From Lactococcus garvieae subsp. garvieae (GTDB lineage Bacteria > Bacillota > Bacilli > Lactobacillales > Streptococcaceae), in NCBI RefSeq assembly GCF_029024465.1, contig NZ_CP118950.1, positions 1,922,001-1,986,000 of the forward strand: 64,000 bases of DNA, written 5' to 3'. Shown here piece by piece: positions 1 to 8,177 of the stretch. The notes under the pieces are model-generated. The model did no database searches. It was not told the DNA's origin and was given only the letters and a program-made list of their open reading frames with translations. A program made the translations under genes and the position numbers. The first letter of the stretch is position 1. Each line of letters opens with the position of its first letter.

Positions 1-337
1 GTGCTACACGTTTTTGGATAGTGTTCCAGTTAGTAAGCATACCACCAAGCCAACGGTGGTTTACATAGTATTGACCAGCACGAAGTGCTTCTTCTTTAAC
101 AGCTTCTGAAGCTTGTTTTTTAGTACCAACAAAAAGTACTACAGCACCTTCAGATGAAGCGTTACGTACATAGTTGTAAGCATCGTCAACAAGTTTAACT
201 GTTTTTTGAAGGTCGATAACGTGGATACCATTACGTTCTGTGAAGATGTATGGTTTCATTTTTGGGTTCCAACGACGAGTTTGGTGACCGAAGTGAACAC
301 CAGCTTCAAGAAGTTGTTTCATTGAAATAACTGACAT
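1..337 (-). CDS. rpsB: 30S ribosomal protein S2 (N-terminal part)
   Basis: The minus strand encodes the first 112 or so residues of ribosomal protein S2, beginning [19 protein letters not shown] and containing the family-typical [12 protein letters not shown] and FVGTKKQA segments. S2 is a small-subunit protein that binds late near S1 at the back of the 30S head. The 3' part lies outside the window. The start at 337 is supported by a GGAGAC Shine-Dalgarno just upstream. In streptococci rpsB lies next to mreCD-pcsB; here it is at the far end of the window from those genes. Confidence 0.97.
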   Translation of the reverse strand, partial: MSVISMKQLLEAGVHFGHQTRRWNPKMKPYIFTERNGIHVIDLQKTVKLVDDAYNYVRNASSEGAVVLFVGTKKQASEAVKEEALRAGQYYVNHRWLGGMLTNWNTIQKRVA

Positions 338-486
338 ATTAATGTCTCCTTTTAAAATAGTTTTTCCTCTTTTAACTGTCAGCCAATGCCGCTACACACG
401 TGCACTACGACACTGTCAAGTCAAAATGTGAAATTATTGCCCATAGACAACAGTACTATTATACACTAAACACTTCCTTATTGCAA
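338..486 (-). promoter_or_regulatory. rpsB promoter and leader
   Basis: On the minus strand a TTGCAA -35 (481-486) and TATAAT -10 (458-463) are separated by 17 bases. The transcript would carry a leader of about 110 nt. An imperfect stem joins 387-394 with 406-412, containing GTGCACGTGTG in the loop region. Many bacterial S2 mRNAs carry autoregulatory leaders; that this one does is inference. Confidence 0.6.
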
Positions 487-548
487 GAGCTTGTTGTATC
501 ATTTTGTCGCCTTTCCTGTCTTCGCAAATTGCGAGAGATTTAGTTTCC

Positions 549-573
549 TGAAAACGCTCATTTATGATAAAAT
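549..573 (+). promoter_or_regulatory. Possible pgl promoter with cre-like site
   Basis: An extended -10, TGATAAAAT, ends at 573. A 14-mer at 549-562 matches the CcpA cre consensus at 12 of 14 positions but fails at the last two. The -35 is poor. CcpA control is only a suggestion. Confidence 0.35.
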
Positions 574-609
574 AATTATACGAATATTAAATGTTAAAGG
601 AGCCAAGAT

Positions 610-1650
610 ATGCGTGAAAAAATTTTAGTTGGCGGTTACACTAAGCGTGAATCAAAGGGGATTTATAGTTTTGACTTAGATATTGCAAAGGAAGAACTTT
701 CTAATCTAACAGAAGTTGCCCATATTCAAAATGCAACATATTTTGCTTTGGACAAAGCAAAACAACACCTTTACACTTGTGCTGCAGATGAAAATGGTGG
801 CGGTATTGCTGCGCTCAGTTATAAAAGAGGAAAAACAGAGCTTCTCAACTATGTTACTAGTGTTGGCGCACCTCTTTGCTATGTAGCTGTTGATAATGAA
901 CGTGGTTTTGTTTATGGTGCAAATTATCACTTAGGGGAAATTCGAGTCTACAAAATTCAAAAAAATGGTTCGCTTACCTTAACAGACACTGTGAAACATG
1001 AAGGCGAAGGTTCAAAAGTACATCCTGGTCAAGAACGTCCTCACGTGCATTACACAGATCTTACACCTGATGGACGATTGGTTACTTGTGACTTGGGTAC
1101 AGATGAGATTACGGTTTACGATGTCGTTGGTGAAGAAGGCAAGCTCTCTCTTGTAAGCCTCTACCGTATGCCTGCAGGTACTGGAGTACGTCATCTTACT
1201 TTCCATCCCAATGGCAAGATTGCTTACGCCATTGGCGAGTTTTCTTCTACTGTAACTGTTCTCAGCTACAATGAGGAAAAAGGACGCTTTGCCGCACTCG
1301 AAACAATCAGTACTCTTCCCGTAGATTTTGAAGGCACAAAGAGCGCATCTGCTCTCCGTCTTTCTTCCGATGGTGCGTTTCTCTATGCTTCGAACCGCGG
1401 ACATAATTCTATCGCTATCTACAGTGTCAGCCCCTTGGGAACAAAAATAACTTTAGAAGATATTGTAAAAACTGAAGGGGATACACCTCGAGATTTCAAT
1501 TTCAATAGTACAGAAGATTTTATTATCGTAGCACATCAAGACAGTGATAATATTAGTCTTTTCCGCCGTAATAGGAAGACAGGAATGCTCACACTTAAAC
1601 AAAAAGATTTTTATAGCCCAGAGGGCACATGTATCTTACCAACGCTCTAA
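610..1650 (+). CDS. pgl: 6-phosphogluconolactonase (beta-propeller lactonase)
   Basis: This 346-residue protein is a YkgB/Pgl-type seven-bladed beta-propeller lactonase that hydrolyses 6-phosphogluconolactone in the oxidative pentose phosphate pathway. Family marks seen are the N-terminal VGGYT, the central HPGQERPHVHYT segment and the C-terminal SNRGHNSIAIY and TPRDFNF segments. Length fits the family (about 340). It is cytoplasmic with no signal peptide. The ATG follows AAAGGAG at a good distance. It is a single-gene unit closed by a terminator; the partner enzyme zwf is at 42969. Lactonases of this fold have other substrates, so the exact substrate is by homology. Confidence 0.85.
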   Translation: MREKILVGGYTKRESKGIYSFDLDIAKEELSNLTEVAHIQNATYFALDKAKQHLYTCAADENGGGIAALSYKRGKTELLNYVTSVGAPLCYVAVDNERGFVYGANYHLGEIRVYKIQKNGSLTLTDTVKHEGEGSKVHPGQERPHVHYTDLTPDGRLVTCDLGTDEITVYDVVGEEGKLSLVSLYRMPAGTGVRHLTFHPNGKIAYAIGEFSSTVTVLSYNEEKGRFAALETISTLPVDFEGTKSASALRLSSDGAFLYASNRGHNSIAIYSVSPLGTKITLEDIVKTEGDTPRDFNFNSTEDFIIVAHQDSDNISLFRRNRKTGMLTLKQKDFYSPEGTCILPTL

Positions 1651-1677
1651 AAAAACCGCCATTCAGGCGGTTTTTTT
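1651..1677 (+). terminator. Terminator after pgl
   Basis: A strong stem, ACCGCC paired with GGCGGT around a short loop, is followed by seven T directly after the pgl stop codon. Confidence 0.9.
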
Positions 1678-1714
1678 ATCATTAAAATGCAGATAGTATT
1701 TTATCAAAAAAAGT

Positions 1715-1732
1715 TTGTGTGTTTTTACACAA
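1715..1732. promoter_or_regulatory. Rex-like operator 1 upstream of adhE
   Basis: TTGTGT-N6-ACACAA matches the Rex operator TTGTGA-N6-TCACAA at 10 of 12 fixed positions and ends 6 bases before the -35 box. Rex is an NADH/NAD-sensing repressor whose usual targets include adhE. Confidence 0.6.
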
Positions 1733-1738
1733 TATTGT

Positions 1739-1767
1739 TTGACAGCACTTTCAAAGTTTGTTAAAAT
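1739..1767 (+). promoter_or_regulatory. adhE promoter
   Basis: A perfect TTGACA -35 (1739-1744), a 17-base spacer and a TAAAAT -10 (1762-1767, just one base off 17/18 spacing) precede adhE by about 37 nt. Confidence 0.85.
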
Positions 1768-1771
1768 GATA

Positions 1772-1789
1772 ACGTGATAAATTTCACAA
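1772..1789. promoter_or_regulatory. Rex-like operator 2 over the adhE start site
   Basis: ACGTGATAAATTTCACAA differs from a perfect Rex operator only in its first two bases and lies over the predicted transcription start, just before the AAAGGAG ribosome site. Binding here would block transcription start; together with site 1 it brackets the promoter. Confidence 0.65.
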
Positions 1790-1804
1790 AGGAGAAATTT
1801 AAAT

Positions 1805-4498
1805 ATGTCAAGCAAGAATACCAAAAAAGAACTAACAGCCGCTGATAAAGCTACACTTGTAGAAAAAGCAGAGCAATATACAGACGGTCTCGTCAAAAAA
1901 GCACATCAAGCTGCTTTGCAGTTTGAAGGCTACACACAAGCGCAAGTAGATAAAATTGTCGCAGCAATGGCCTTAGCCGCAAGCGAACATTCCCTTGAAC
2001 TCGCACACGAAGCCCATAATGAAACAGGCCGAGGAATCGTTGAGGATAAGGATACTAAAAATCGCTTTGCTTCAGAATCTGTTTATAACTCCATCAAAAA
2101 TGACAAAACAGTCGGAGTAATCAGCGAGAACAAAGTTGCTGGCTCAGTAGAAATCGCAGCCCCTTTAGGCGTGCTTGCAGGAATCGTACCTACTACCAAC
2201 CCTACTTCTACAACAATTTTCAAATCACTCTTAACAGCAAAAACACGAAACGCTATCGTTTTCGCCTTTCACCCTCAAGCACAAAATTGTTCCTCTCATG
2301 CCGCACGTATTGTCTACGAAGCTGCTCTGAAGGCCGGGGCCCCAGAAAACTTTATCCAATGGGTCGAAGATCCAAGTCTTTATAACACTACCGCACTTAT
2401 CCAAAACCACGGTATTGCTTCTATCCTCGCTACAGGTGGACCAGGGATGGTCAATGCAGCGCTCAAGTCAGGTAATCCTTCCTTAGGTGTGGGTGCAGGT
2501 AATGGCGCCGTCTTTGTTGATGCTACTGCAAATGTTGACCGTGCAGTTGAAGACCTGCTACTTTCTAAACGATTTGACAACGGCATGATTTGCGCTACCG
2601 AAAACTCTGCTGTAGTTGCTGCAGAAATTTACGATGAATTCCTCGAAAAACTTCAAGTTCACGGTGCTTACGTTGTACCAAAGGAAGATTATCCAGCCAT
2701 CGAAAAATTTGTTTTCGTCGAACGTGCAGGTGAAGGCTTCGGTGTAACGGGGCCGGTTGCCGGTCGTCCTGGACCGTGGATTGCTGAGCAAGCTGGCGTA
2801 CAAGTACCTGAAGGTAAAGATGTTCTTCTCTTTGAATTGGAGGAAAAAAACATCGGGGAAGCCCTCTCTTCTGAAAAGCTCAGCCCGCTTTTGTCAATCT
2901 ACAAATCTACTTCACGCGAAAATGGTACTGCAATCGTCCAAAAACTTTTAGCTTATCAAGGTGCTGGACACAACGCAGCTATCCAGATAGGTGCACAAGA
3001 TGATCCTTTTGTGAAAGAATATGCTGATGCTATTGGTGCTGCACGTATCTTAGTTAACCAACCCGATTCTATCGGTGGCGTTGGGGATATCTATACTGAT
3101 GCAATGCGTCCATCACTGACTTTAGGAACTGGTTCATGGGGGAAAAATTCAATCTCACACAATTTGAGTACATATGATCTATTGAATATCAAAACAGTGG
3201 CACGTCGTCGTAATCGCCCACAATGGGTTCGTCTGCCAAAAGAAATTTACTACGAAAACAACTCTATTTCTTACCTACAAGAAATGCCTAATATCGAACG
3301 CGCTTTTGTCGTCACCGACCACGGTATGCTGCAATTTGGCTTTGTCGACCATATGCTTGAGCAATTGGCCGTTCGTGAAACACAAGTACAAACTTCAATT
3401 TATGGTTCTGTAAAACCTGACCCAACACTTTCACAAGCCATTGAAATTGCGCGACAAATGGCTGATTTTAAACCTGACACAGTTATCGCTCTCGGCGGTG
3501 GCTCTCCACTTGATGCAGCAAAAATTGGGCGCTTGATTTACGAGTATTCTGCTCGTGGAGAGGTTGACCTCAATGACGATGCCGCACTAAAAGCACTCTT
3601 TGAGCAGTTGGCTCAAAAATTCATCGATATTCGTAAACGTATCGTCAAATTCCCGCACCAAGATCAAACACAGCTGGTATGTATCCCGACCACTTCTGGT
3701 ACAGGTTCTGAAGTAACACCTTTTGCTGTTATCACCGATGATGAAACACATGTTAAATATCCTTTAGCTGATTATCAGCTTACACCTCAAGTAGCCATCG
3801 TTGATCCTGAGTTTGTTATGACTGTGCCAAAACGTACCGTGGCTTGGTCTGGTATTGATGCCCTTAGTCACGCGCTTGAATCTTATGTTTCAGTCATGGC
3901 TTCGGATTACACTAAACCATTGTCACTTCGTGCCATTAAGTTAATTTTTGATAATTTGACAACCTCATATCAGTACGACCCATCAAAACCTTCCAAAGAA
4001 GGGCAAGTCGCACGCGCTAATATGCACAATGCAGCAACCTTAGCTGGTATGGCCTTTGCCAATGCCTTTCTCGGTATTAATCACTCCCTCGCCCACAAAG
4101 TGGGAGGTGAGTTTGAATTACCACATGGCTTAGCTATCGCTATCGCTATGCCTCACGTCATTAAATTTAACGCTGTAACAGGAAACGTTAAACGTACACC
4201 ATACCCACGTTATGAGATTTACCGTGCCCAAGAAGATTACGCTGAAATTGCGCGTTACATCGGTCTTACAGGTAAAGATGATGCGGAGCTTGTAGACAAA
4301 CTTATTAAAGAAATTAAAAAATTGACGGACAGCATCGATATCGATGTCACTCTATCAGGAAATGGTGTTGATAAAAATCACTTGGAGCGTGAACTCGATA
4401 AGCTTGCAAACCTTGTTTACGACGATCAATGCACACCAGGCAATCCACGCCAACCAAGTATTTCAGAACTTAAAACACTCTTACAAGATCAATATTAA
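1805..4498 (+). CDS. adhE: Bifunctional acetaldehyde-CoA/alcohol dehydrogenase
   Basis: This 897-residue AdhE reduces acetyl-CoA to acetaldehyde and then ethanol, using two NADH, and is the redox-balancing step of mixed-acid fermentation. Residues 1-450 form the aldehyde dehydrogenase half (GVGAGNGAVFVD nucleotide region; catalytic Cys in FDNGMICATE). Residues 470-897 form the iron alcohol dehydrogenase half (GGGSPLDAAK; the metal-binding stretch DALSHALES and HSLAHKVGG-FELPHG). Length matches lactococcal AdhE (about 900). The start follows an AAAGGAG site. Two Rex-like sites bracket its promoter, which fits induction at high NADH. A bidirectional terminator separates it from the convergent protease gene. 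Confidence 0.97.
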   Translation: MSSKNTKKELTAADKATLVEKAEQYTDGLVKKAHQAALQFEGYTQAQVDKIVAAMALAASEHSLELAHEAHNETGRGIVEDKDTKNRFASESVYNSIKNDKTVGVISENKVAGSVEIAAPLGVLAGIVPTTNPTSTTIFKSLLTAKTRNAIVFAFHPQAQNCSSHAARIVYEAALKAGAPENFIQWVEDPSLYNTTALIQNHGIASILATGGPGMVNAALKSGNPSLGVGAGNGAVFVDATANVDRAVEDLLLSKRFDNGMICATENSAVVAAEIYDEFLEKLQVHGAYVVPKEDYPAIEKFVFVERAGEGFGVTGPVAGRPGPWIAEQAGVQVPEGKDVLLFELEEKNIGEALSSEKLSPLLSIYKSTSRENGTAIVQKLLAYQGAGHNAAIQIGAQDDPFVKEYADAIGAARILVNQPDSIGGVGDIYTDAMRPSLTLGTGSWGKNSISHNLSTYDLLNIKTVARRRNRPQWVRLPKEIYYENNSISYLQEMPNIERAFVVTDHGMLQFGFVDHMLEQLAVRETQVQTSIYGSVKPDPTLSQAIEIARQMADFKPDTVIALGGGSPLDAAKIGRLIYEYSARGEVDLNDDAALKALFEQLAQKFIDIRKRIVKFPHQDQTQLVCIPTTSGTGSEVTPFAVITDDETHVKYPLADYQLTPQVAIVDPEFVMTVPKRTVAWSGIDALSHALESYVSVMASDYTKPLSLRAIKLIFDNLTTSYQYDPSKPSKEGQVARANMHNAATLAGMAFANAFLGINHSLAHKVGGEFELPHGLAIAIAMPHVIKFNAVTGNVKRTPYPRYEIYRAQEDYAEIARYIGLTGKDDAELVDKLIKEIKKLTDSIDIDVTLSGNGVDKNHLERELDKLANLVYDDQCTPGNPRQPSISELKTLLQDQY

Positions 4499-4502
4499 GC
4501 AA

Positions 4503-4532
4503 AAAAAAAGCTGTAATTTACAGCTTTTTTTA
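4503..4532. terminator. Bidirectional terminator between adhE and PDZ protease gene
   Basis: AGCTGT and ACAGCT stems (4509-4525) are flanked by A-rich and T-rich tracts, so the hairpin can terminate in both directions. Confidence 0.88.
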
Positions 4533-5588
4533 TTTTTCGAGACAGTCTAGTGCATCTTGGATCGTCTTTACAGGTACGATTTTCATATCTGTATTCAACT
4601 TTTTAGCTGCCGCAAGTGCATCTGTGTAGTTATTTGTTGTACCAGAAGCCTTTGCCTGTTCTTCCGTTTCATCCGGGCAAAGGAAAATTTTTGCACCCGA
4701 ATTGCTTGCTGTAGCAACTTTTTTATCAACGCCACCTATTTGCCCGATGCTGCCATCTTCATTGATCGTTCCAGTACCTGCAATTTCGCGTCCTTGACGT
4801 AAATCTTTGCCTGTGATTTGGCTATATATTTCCAAGGTAAACATCATCCCAGCACTTGGCCCGCCAATACTTCCGGCATCGATCTTAACTTTAGGGTCTG
4901 TCACAACCTGTGTATGATCTACTAAACCAATACCAATCCCTGTTTTACCATTACTCAACTTAATGTACTTGCCTGTGGCTTCATGGTTGCTGCCATCCAT
5001 CCGTGTGTACTTGATGGTCACCTCATCTCCAACTTTTTGTTGAGACACATAGTCAATCATATCAGTTGAAGATTTGAAAGTGTGGCCATTAACTGCCGTT
5101 ATCGTATCCGAAAGTTGCAAGTCATTTTTAAATGTCGAATCCTCAGTGATACTCAAAACGTAGACCCCTTGATACTTCATCTCATAAGGTTTCCCTGCCA
5201 ACTTAAAGGCCTGATAAACAGCTGTATTTTGCGCGGTCTGCATATAGAACTGGTTGACCAAGTCAAATTGCTGATTGGTCATCCCACCCGTCATCTCTTC
5301 ACTACTCAAAATAGTGGCAAAAGAGTTCGACTTGGAATAAAGCATACTTGCGGCATTGGCCCGTACCATTTCAACAGTCGTTAAATAAAAATTGCCTTTA
5401 TGTTCATCTTTCTTTCCCGCAACATCAACCATCTGATTAACTGGAATGGTTCCTCCTGGCTGCTCGATATAGTAAGGTAAGGGGAAGAATAAACCCACTA
5501 CAATAAGAAGCGGTAACGCGATGGCAAAGAATAGCTTTAGTTTTTTATGCTTTTTTATTTTTTCATTTTTCATGTGTTTTTTTCTCAT
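4530..5588 (-). CDS. PDZ-domain Lon-type membrane protease (YlbL/SepM family)
   Basis: The protein has one N-terminal membrane segment (about residues 18-37), a PDZ domain (about 125-210) and a C-terminal Lon-type peptidase domain. The catalytic Ser is in IGGPSAGMM (Ser245) and the dyad Lys in GGVDKK (Lys290). Streptococcal SepM of this family trims extracellular competence peptides; B. subtilis YlbL is a checkpoint protease. The domain faces outside. The gene overlaps the end of coaD and forms a cluster rsmD-coaD-protease. No good Shine-Dalgarno is visible for either candidate start (5588 or 5573), which suggests translational coupling. The real substrate is unknown here. Confidence 0.88.
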   Translation of the reverse strand: MRKKHMKNEKIKKHKKLKLFFAIALPLLIVVGLFFPLPYYIEQPGGTIPVNQMVDVAGKKDEHKGNFYLTTVEMVRANAASMLYSKSNSFATILSSEEMTGGMTNQQFDLVNQFYMQTAQNTAVYQAFKLAGKPYEMKYQGVYVLSITEDSTFKNDLQLSDTITAVNGHTFKSSTDMIDYVSQQKVGDEVTIKYTRMDGSNHEATGKYIKLSNGKTGIGIGLVDHTQVVTDPKVKIDAGSIGGPSAGMMFTLEIYSQITGKDLRQGREIAGTGTINEDGSIGQIGGVDKKVATASNSGAKIFLCPDETEEQAKASGTTNNYTDALAAAKKLNTDMKIVPVKTIQDALDCLEK

Positions 5589-6060
5589 TCAGTGCTTCAA
5601 TAACATTTGCAGGCAACCATCGGCTTAGATCTTGGCCAAAATGATAAAGTTCACGCATCCGTGTAGAACTAATATTTTCGAGTTCTGGTTTTGCAGTCAG
5701 TAAGATTGTTTCTATCCCCGTCATTTCACGGTTAAAGTAAATCATATTTTTCTCATAGTCTAAATCAGCTGCATTACGAACGGAACGCACAAGCGCCGTT
5801 ACTTCAAGTTGCTTCGCAATGTTTACCGTCAAATCATTCGCATGTGCAATGACTTCCACATTGGTTAATTGTAAATCTGCTAAGGCTCTTTCGATTAAGA
5901 CTACACGTTCTTCTAGACTGAAGAGAGGATTTTTAGCTTCATTTTTAAAAATACCAATATAAAGCTTATCAAAAAGCTTGCTGGCACGTTCAACGATGTC
6001 CAAATGGCCTTTTGTGACCGGATCAAAAGTACCTGTAAATAAACCTATTTTATCTTTCAT
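5563..6060 (-). CDS. coaD: Phosphopantetheine adenylyltransferase
   Basis: This 165-residue enzyme adenylates 4'-phosphopantetheine with ATP to give dephospho-CoA, the fourth step of CoA synthesis. The nucleotidyltransferase motif [10 protein letters not shown] is at residues 9-18, and the C-terminal ISSTRMREL motif is present. Length is normal. It overlaps rsmD by 11 bases and the protease gene by 26, so the three are read as one unit; rsmD-coaD is a widespread gene pair in Firmicutes. Confidence 0.97.
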   Translation of the reverse strand: MKDKIGLFTGTFDPVTKGHLDIVERASKLFDKLYIGIFKNEAKNPLFSLEERVVLIERALADLQLTNVEVIAHANDLTVNIAKQLEVTALVRSVRNAADLDYEKNMIYFNREMTGIETILLTAKPELENISSTRMRELYHFGQDLSRWLPANVIEALNEKKTHEK

Positions 6061-6589
6061 AGATGCTTACCTTTGAAATTCCATATACTTTTTCTTTACT
6101 TAAAGACAAATGACCAATATTTTCCGGAAGTGTGACTTCCTTATCCGTCTCACAAACAACGATAACATCATCTGCTAACATGTCTTTTTTCTGCATTTCT
6201 TCTAAATTAGCAACAATGCTTTCTTTCGCATAAGGCGGGTCTAATAAAACCAAGTTGAACTGCCCAGAAAGATGAGTCAAGGCACGCTCGGCTGGCATTT
6301 TAAGAAGCTGAAACTTTTTCTCTTCTTTGGTCATTTTAATATTTTCTGCAATCACCAACTGTGCCGAACGGTCTTTTTCAACCATTACAGCACTGTCCAT
6401 CCCACGTGAGACAGCCTCGATAGCAAGTGAACCTGAACCTGAGAATAAGTCTAAAACTCGCCCACCTTCAAAATATGGGCCAATCATATTAAAAATTGCA
6501 CCCTTAACTTTGTCCGTCGTTGGACGTGTTGTTTTTCCTGCCAATGTCTTCAGTGGTCTACCACCATAATTTCCTGCTACAACTCTCAT
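6050..6589 (-). CDS. rsmD: 16S rRNA (guanine966-N2)-methyltransferase
   Basis: The protein starting [13 protein letters not shown] is 179 residues and belongs to RsmD, an AdoMet-dependent enzyme that methylates G966 of 16S rRNA in the 30S subunit. The AdoMet site [11 protein letters not shown] and catalytic LLDPPY motif are clear. An upstream ATG at 6631 would add 14 residues that do not belong to the family and would lie inside the terminator of pgi, so 6589 is chosen. No Shine-Dalgarno precedes it; instead TGCTATAAT ends 6 bases before the ATG, predicting a leaderless message. Confidence 0.92.
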   Translation of the reverse strand: MRVVAGNYGGRPLKTLAGKTTRPTTDKVKGAIFNMIGPYFEGGRVLDLFSGSGSLAIEAVSRGMDSAVMVEKDRSAQLVIAENIKMTKEEKKFQLLKMPAERALTHLSGQFNLVLLDPPYAKESIVANLEEMQKKDMLADDVIVVCETDKEVTLPENIGHLSLSKEKVYGISKVSIYER

Positions 6590-6595
6590 TGCTCT

Positions 6596-6604
6596 ATTAT
6601 AGCA
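6596..6604 (-). promoter_or_regulatory. Extended -10 promoter of rsmD (leaderless)
   Basis: On the minus strand TGCTATAAT is followed by six bases and then the rsmD ATG. The usual start point 6-8 nt after the -10 falls on the ATG. A clear -35 is absent, as allowed for extended -10 promoters. Confidence 0.7.
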
Positions 6605-6631
6605 CACTGTGTCTTCATCGCCCACAAGCAT

Positions 6632-6663
6632 AAAAAACCACAGTTCGATGTCCTGCGGTTTTT
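6632..6663 (-). terminator. Terminator after pgi
   Basis: On the minus strand AAACCGCAG pairs with CTGTGGTTT (one G-U) and is followed by a T run. It closes pgi and separates it from rsmD. Confidence 0.85.
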
Positions 6664-6682
6664 GTTTTTATCTCATTTTTGA

Positions 6683-8029
6683 TTAAAGACGTGCGTTTAA
6701 TTCGGCACTCAATTCTTCAAAGCCTGGTTTGCCAAGAAGCGCAAACATGTTACGTTTGTATGCTTCAACACCTGGTTGGTCAAATGGATTGATACCATTC
6801 AAGTAGCCAGAGATTGCGATTGCAAGCTCAAAGAAGTAAATAGTATAACCTAAAGTGAATTCATCTTGCTCAGGCAAAGTAACGATCATGTTTGGCACAT
6901 CACCATCTGTATGGGCAAGGAGCACACCGTCAGCTGCTTTTTTGTTGACAAAGTCAACATCTTTACCTTGCAAGTAGCCAAGACCATCAAGATCTGCTTC
7001 AAGCTCAGGAATGTTAATGTTCTTACGTGGTTTTTCCACACGGATAGCTGTTTCAAATACAGAACGTGTACCTTCTTGGATAAATTGACCCAATGAGTGC
7101 AAATCTGTTGAGAAGTTGGCTGATGTTGGGTAAATACCTTTTTGGTCTTTACCTTCAGATTCACCTGCCAACTGTTTCCACCATTCTGAGAAGTATTGCA
7201 ATGATGGCTCATAGTTAATCAAGATTTCTGAAAGTTTACCTTTACGGTAAAGGATATTACGAAGCGCTGCATAAGCATAAGCATCATTTTCACGTACGTC
7301 TGTGGCTGTATATTCTTTACGCGCTGCGTTAGCACCTTCCATAAGAGCTGTAATATCAGCACCTGATGCTGCGATAGGCAAGAGACCAACAGCTGTCAAA
7401 ACTGAAAAACGTCCGCCAACTGAATCTGGAACAACAAAAGTATCCCAGTTGTTTGCATCAGCATTAACTTTAACGGCACCCTTTTCTTTATCTGTTGTTG
7501 CATAGATACGTTTATTTGCTTCTTCACGGCCATATTTTTTAACCAAAAGTTCTTCAAAGACACGGAAAGCAATTGCTGGTTCAGTTGTTGTTCCTGATTT
7601 AGAAATAACATTAACAGAGAAATCTTTATCTGCAACATATTCTACCAAGTCTGAAAGATAGCTTGAAGAAATTGAATTTCCTGCATAAAGAATTTGTGGC
7701 GCTTTACGTTCTTCTTTTGATTGAAGATTAACAAAGCTGTTGTTCAAAAAGTCAATTGCAGCGCGGGCACCAAGGTATGAACCACCGATACCGATAACAA
7801 TAAGAACTTCTGAGTCAGATTGAATTTTACTTGCTGCTTTTTGGATGCGGGCAAACTCTTCTTTGTCATAGTCTTCTGGAAGATCTAACCAACCGATGAA
7901 GTCAGAACCAGCACCAGTTCCTTCACGAAGAAGTTTATCTGCGCCGTCAACTTGCCATTGAATTTCGTCAAGTTCTTTATCAGCTACAAATGGTTTCAAT
8001 TTAGAATAGTCAAATTTAATATGTGCCAT
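6683..8029 (-). CDS. pgi: Glucose-6-phosphate isomerase
   Basis: This 448-residue enzyme interconverts glucose 6-phosphate and fructose 6-phosphate. Family signs are [13 protein letters not shown] near residue 80, the SKSGTTTEP sugar-phosphate loop and the [14 protein letters not shown] signature near 205. Length is typical for the short Firmicutes form. The start follows AAGGAGAG. It is a monocistronic unit with its own terminator. Confidence 0.98.
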   Translation of the reverse strand: MAHIKFDYSKLKPFVADKELDEIQWQVDGADKLLREGTGAGSDFIGWLDLPEDYDKEEFARIQKAASKIQSDSEVLIVIGIGGSYLGARAAIDFLNNSFVNLQSKEERKAPQILYAGNSISSSYLSDLVEYVADKDFSVNVISKSGTTTEPAIAFRVFEELLVKKYGREEANKRIYATTDKEKGAVKVNADANNWDTFVVPDSVGGRFSVLTAVGLLPIAASGADITALMEGANAARKEYTATDVRENDAYAYAALRNILYRKGKLSEILINYEPSLQYFSEWWKQLAGESEGKDQKGIYPTSANFSTDLHSLGQFIQEGTRSVFETAIRVEKPRKNINIPELEADLDGLGYLQGKDVDFVNKKAADGVLLAHTDGDVPNMIVTLPEQDEFTLGYTIYFFELAIAISGYLNGINPFDQPGVEAYKRNMFALLGKPGFEELSAELNARL

Positions 8030-8137
8030 CTTTTATCTCTCCTTAGAGTTTTTTTCTTTGTTTATTTTATCACTTTTCCATAGGTTTAACAAGAAATGAA
8101 AATTTAAGATATTGTAAACCTATCTATACCAAAAAGA

Positions 8138-8163
8138 AAAAATTCCCACAATTAGGAACTTTT
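8138..8163 (-). terminator. Terminator after valS
   Basis: On the minus strand AAAAGTTCC pairs with GGAATTTTT around a short loop, 15 bases after the valS stop, followed by further T. Confidence 0.82.
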
Positions 8164-8177
8164 CTAGGTCTCATCGA

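Noticed and set aside
1770-1783. cre site at adhE
   Set aside because: Mismatches at fixed positions; Rex pattern explains the palindrome better.
6590-6631. Longer rsmD start
   Set aside because: The added residues are not in the RsmD family and lie over a promoter and terminator.
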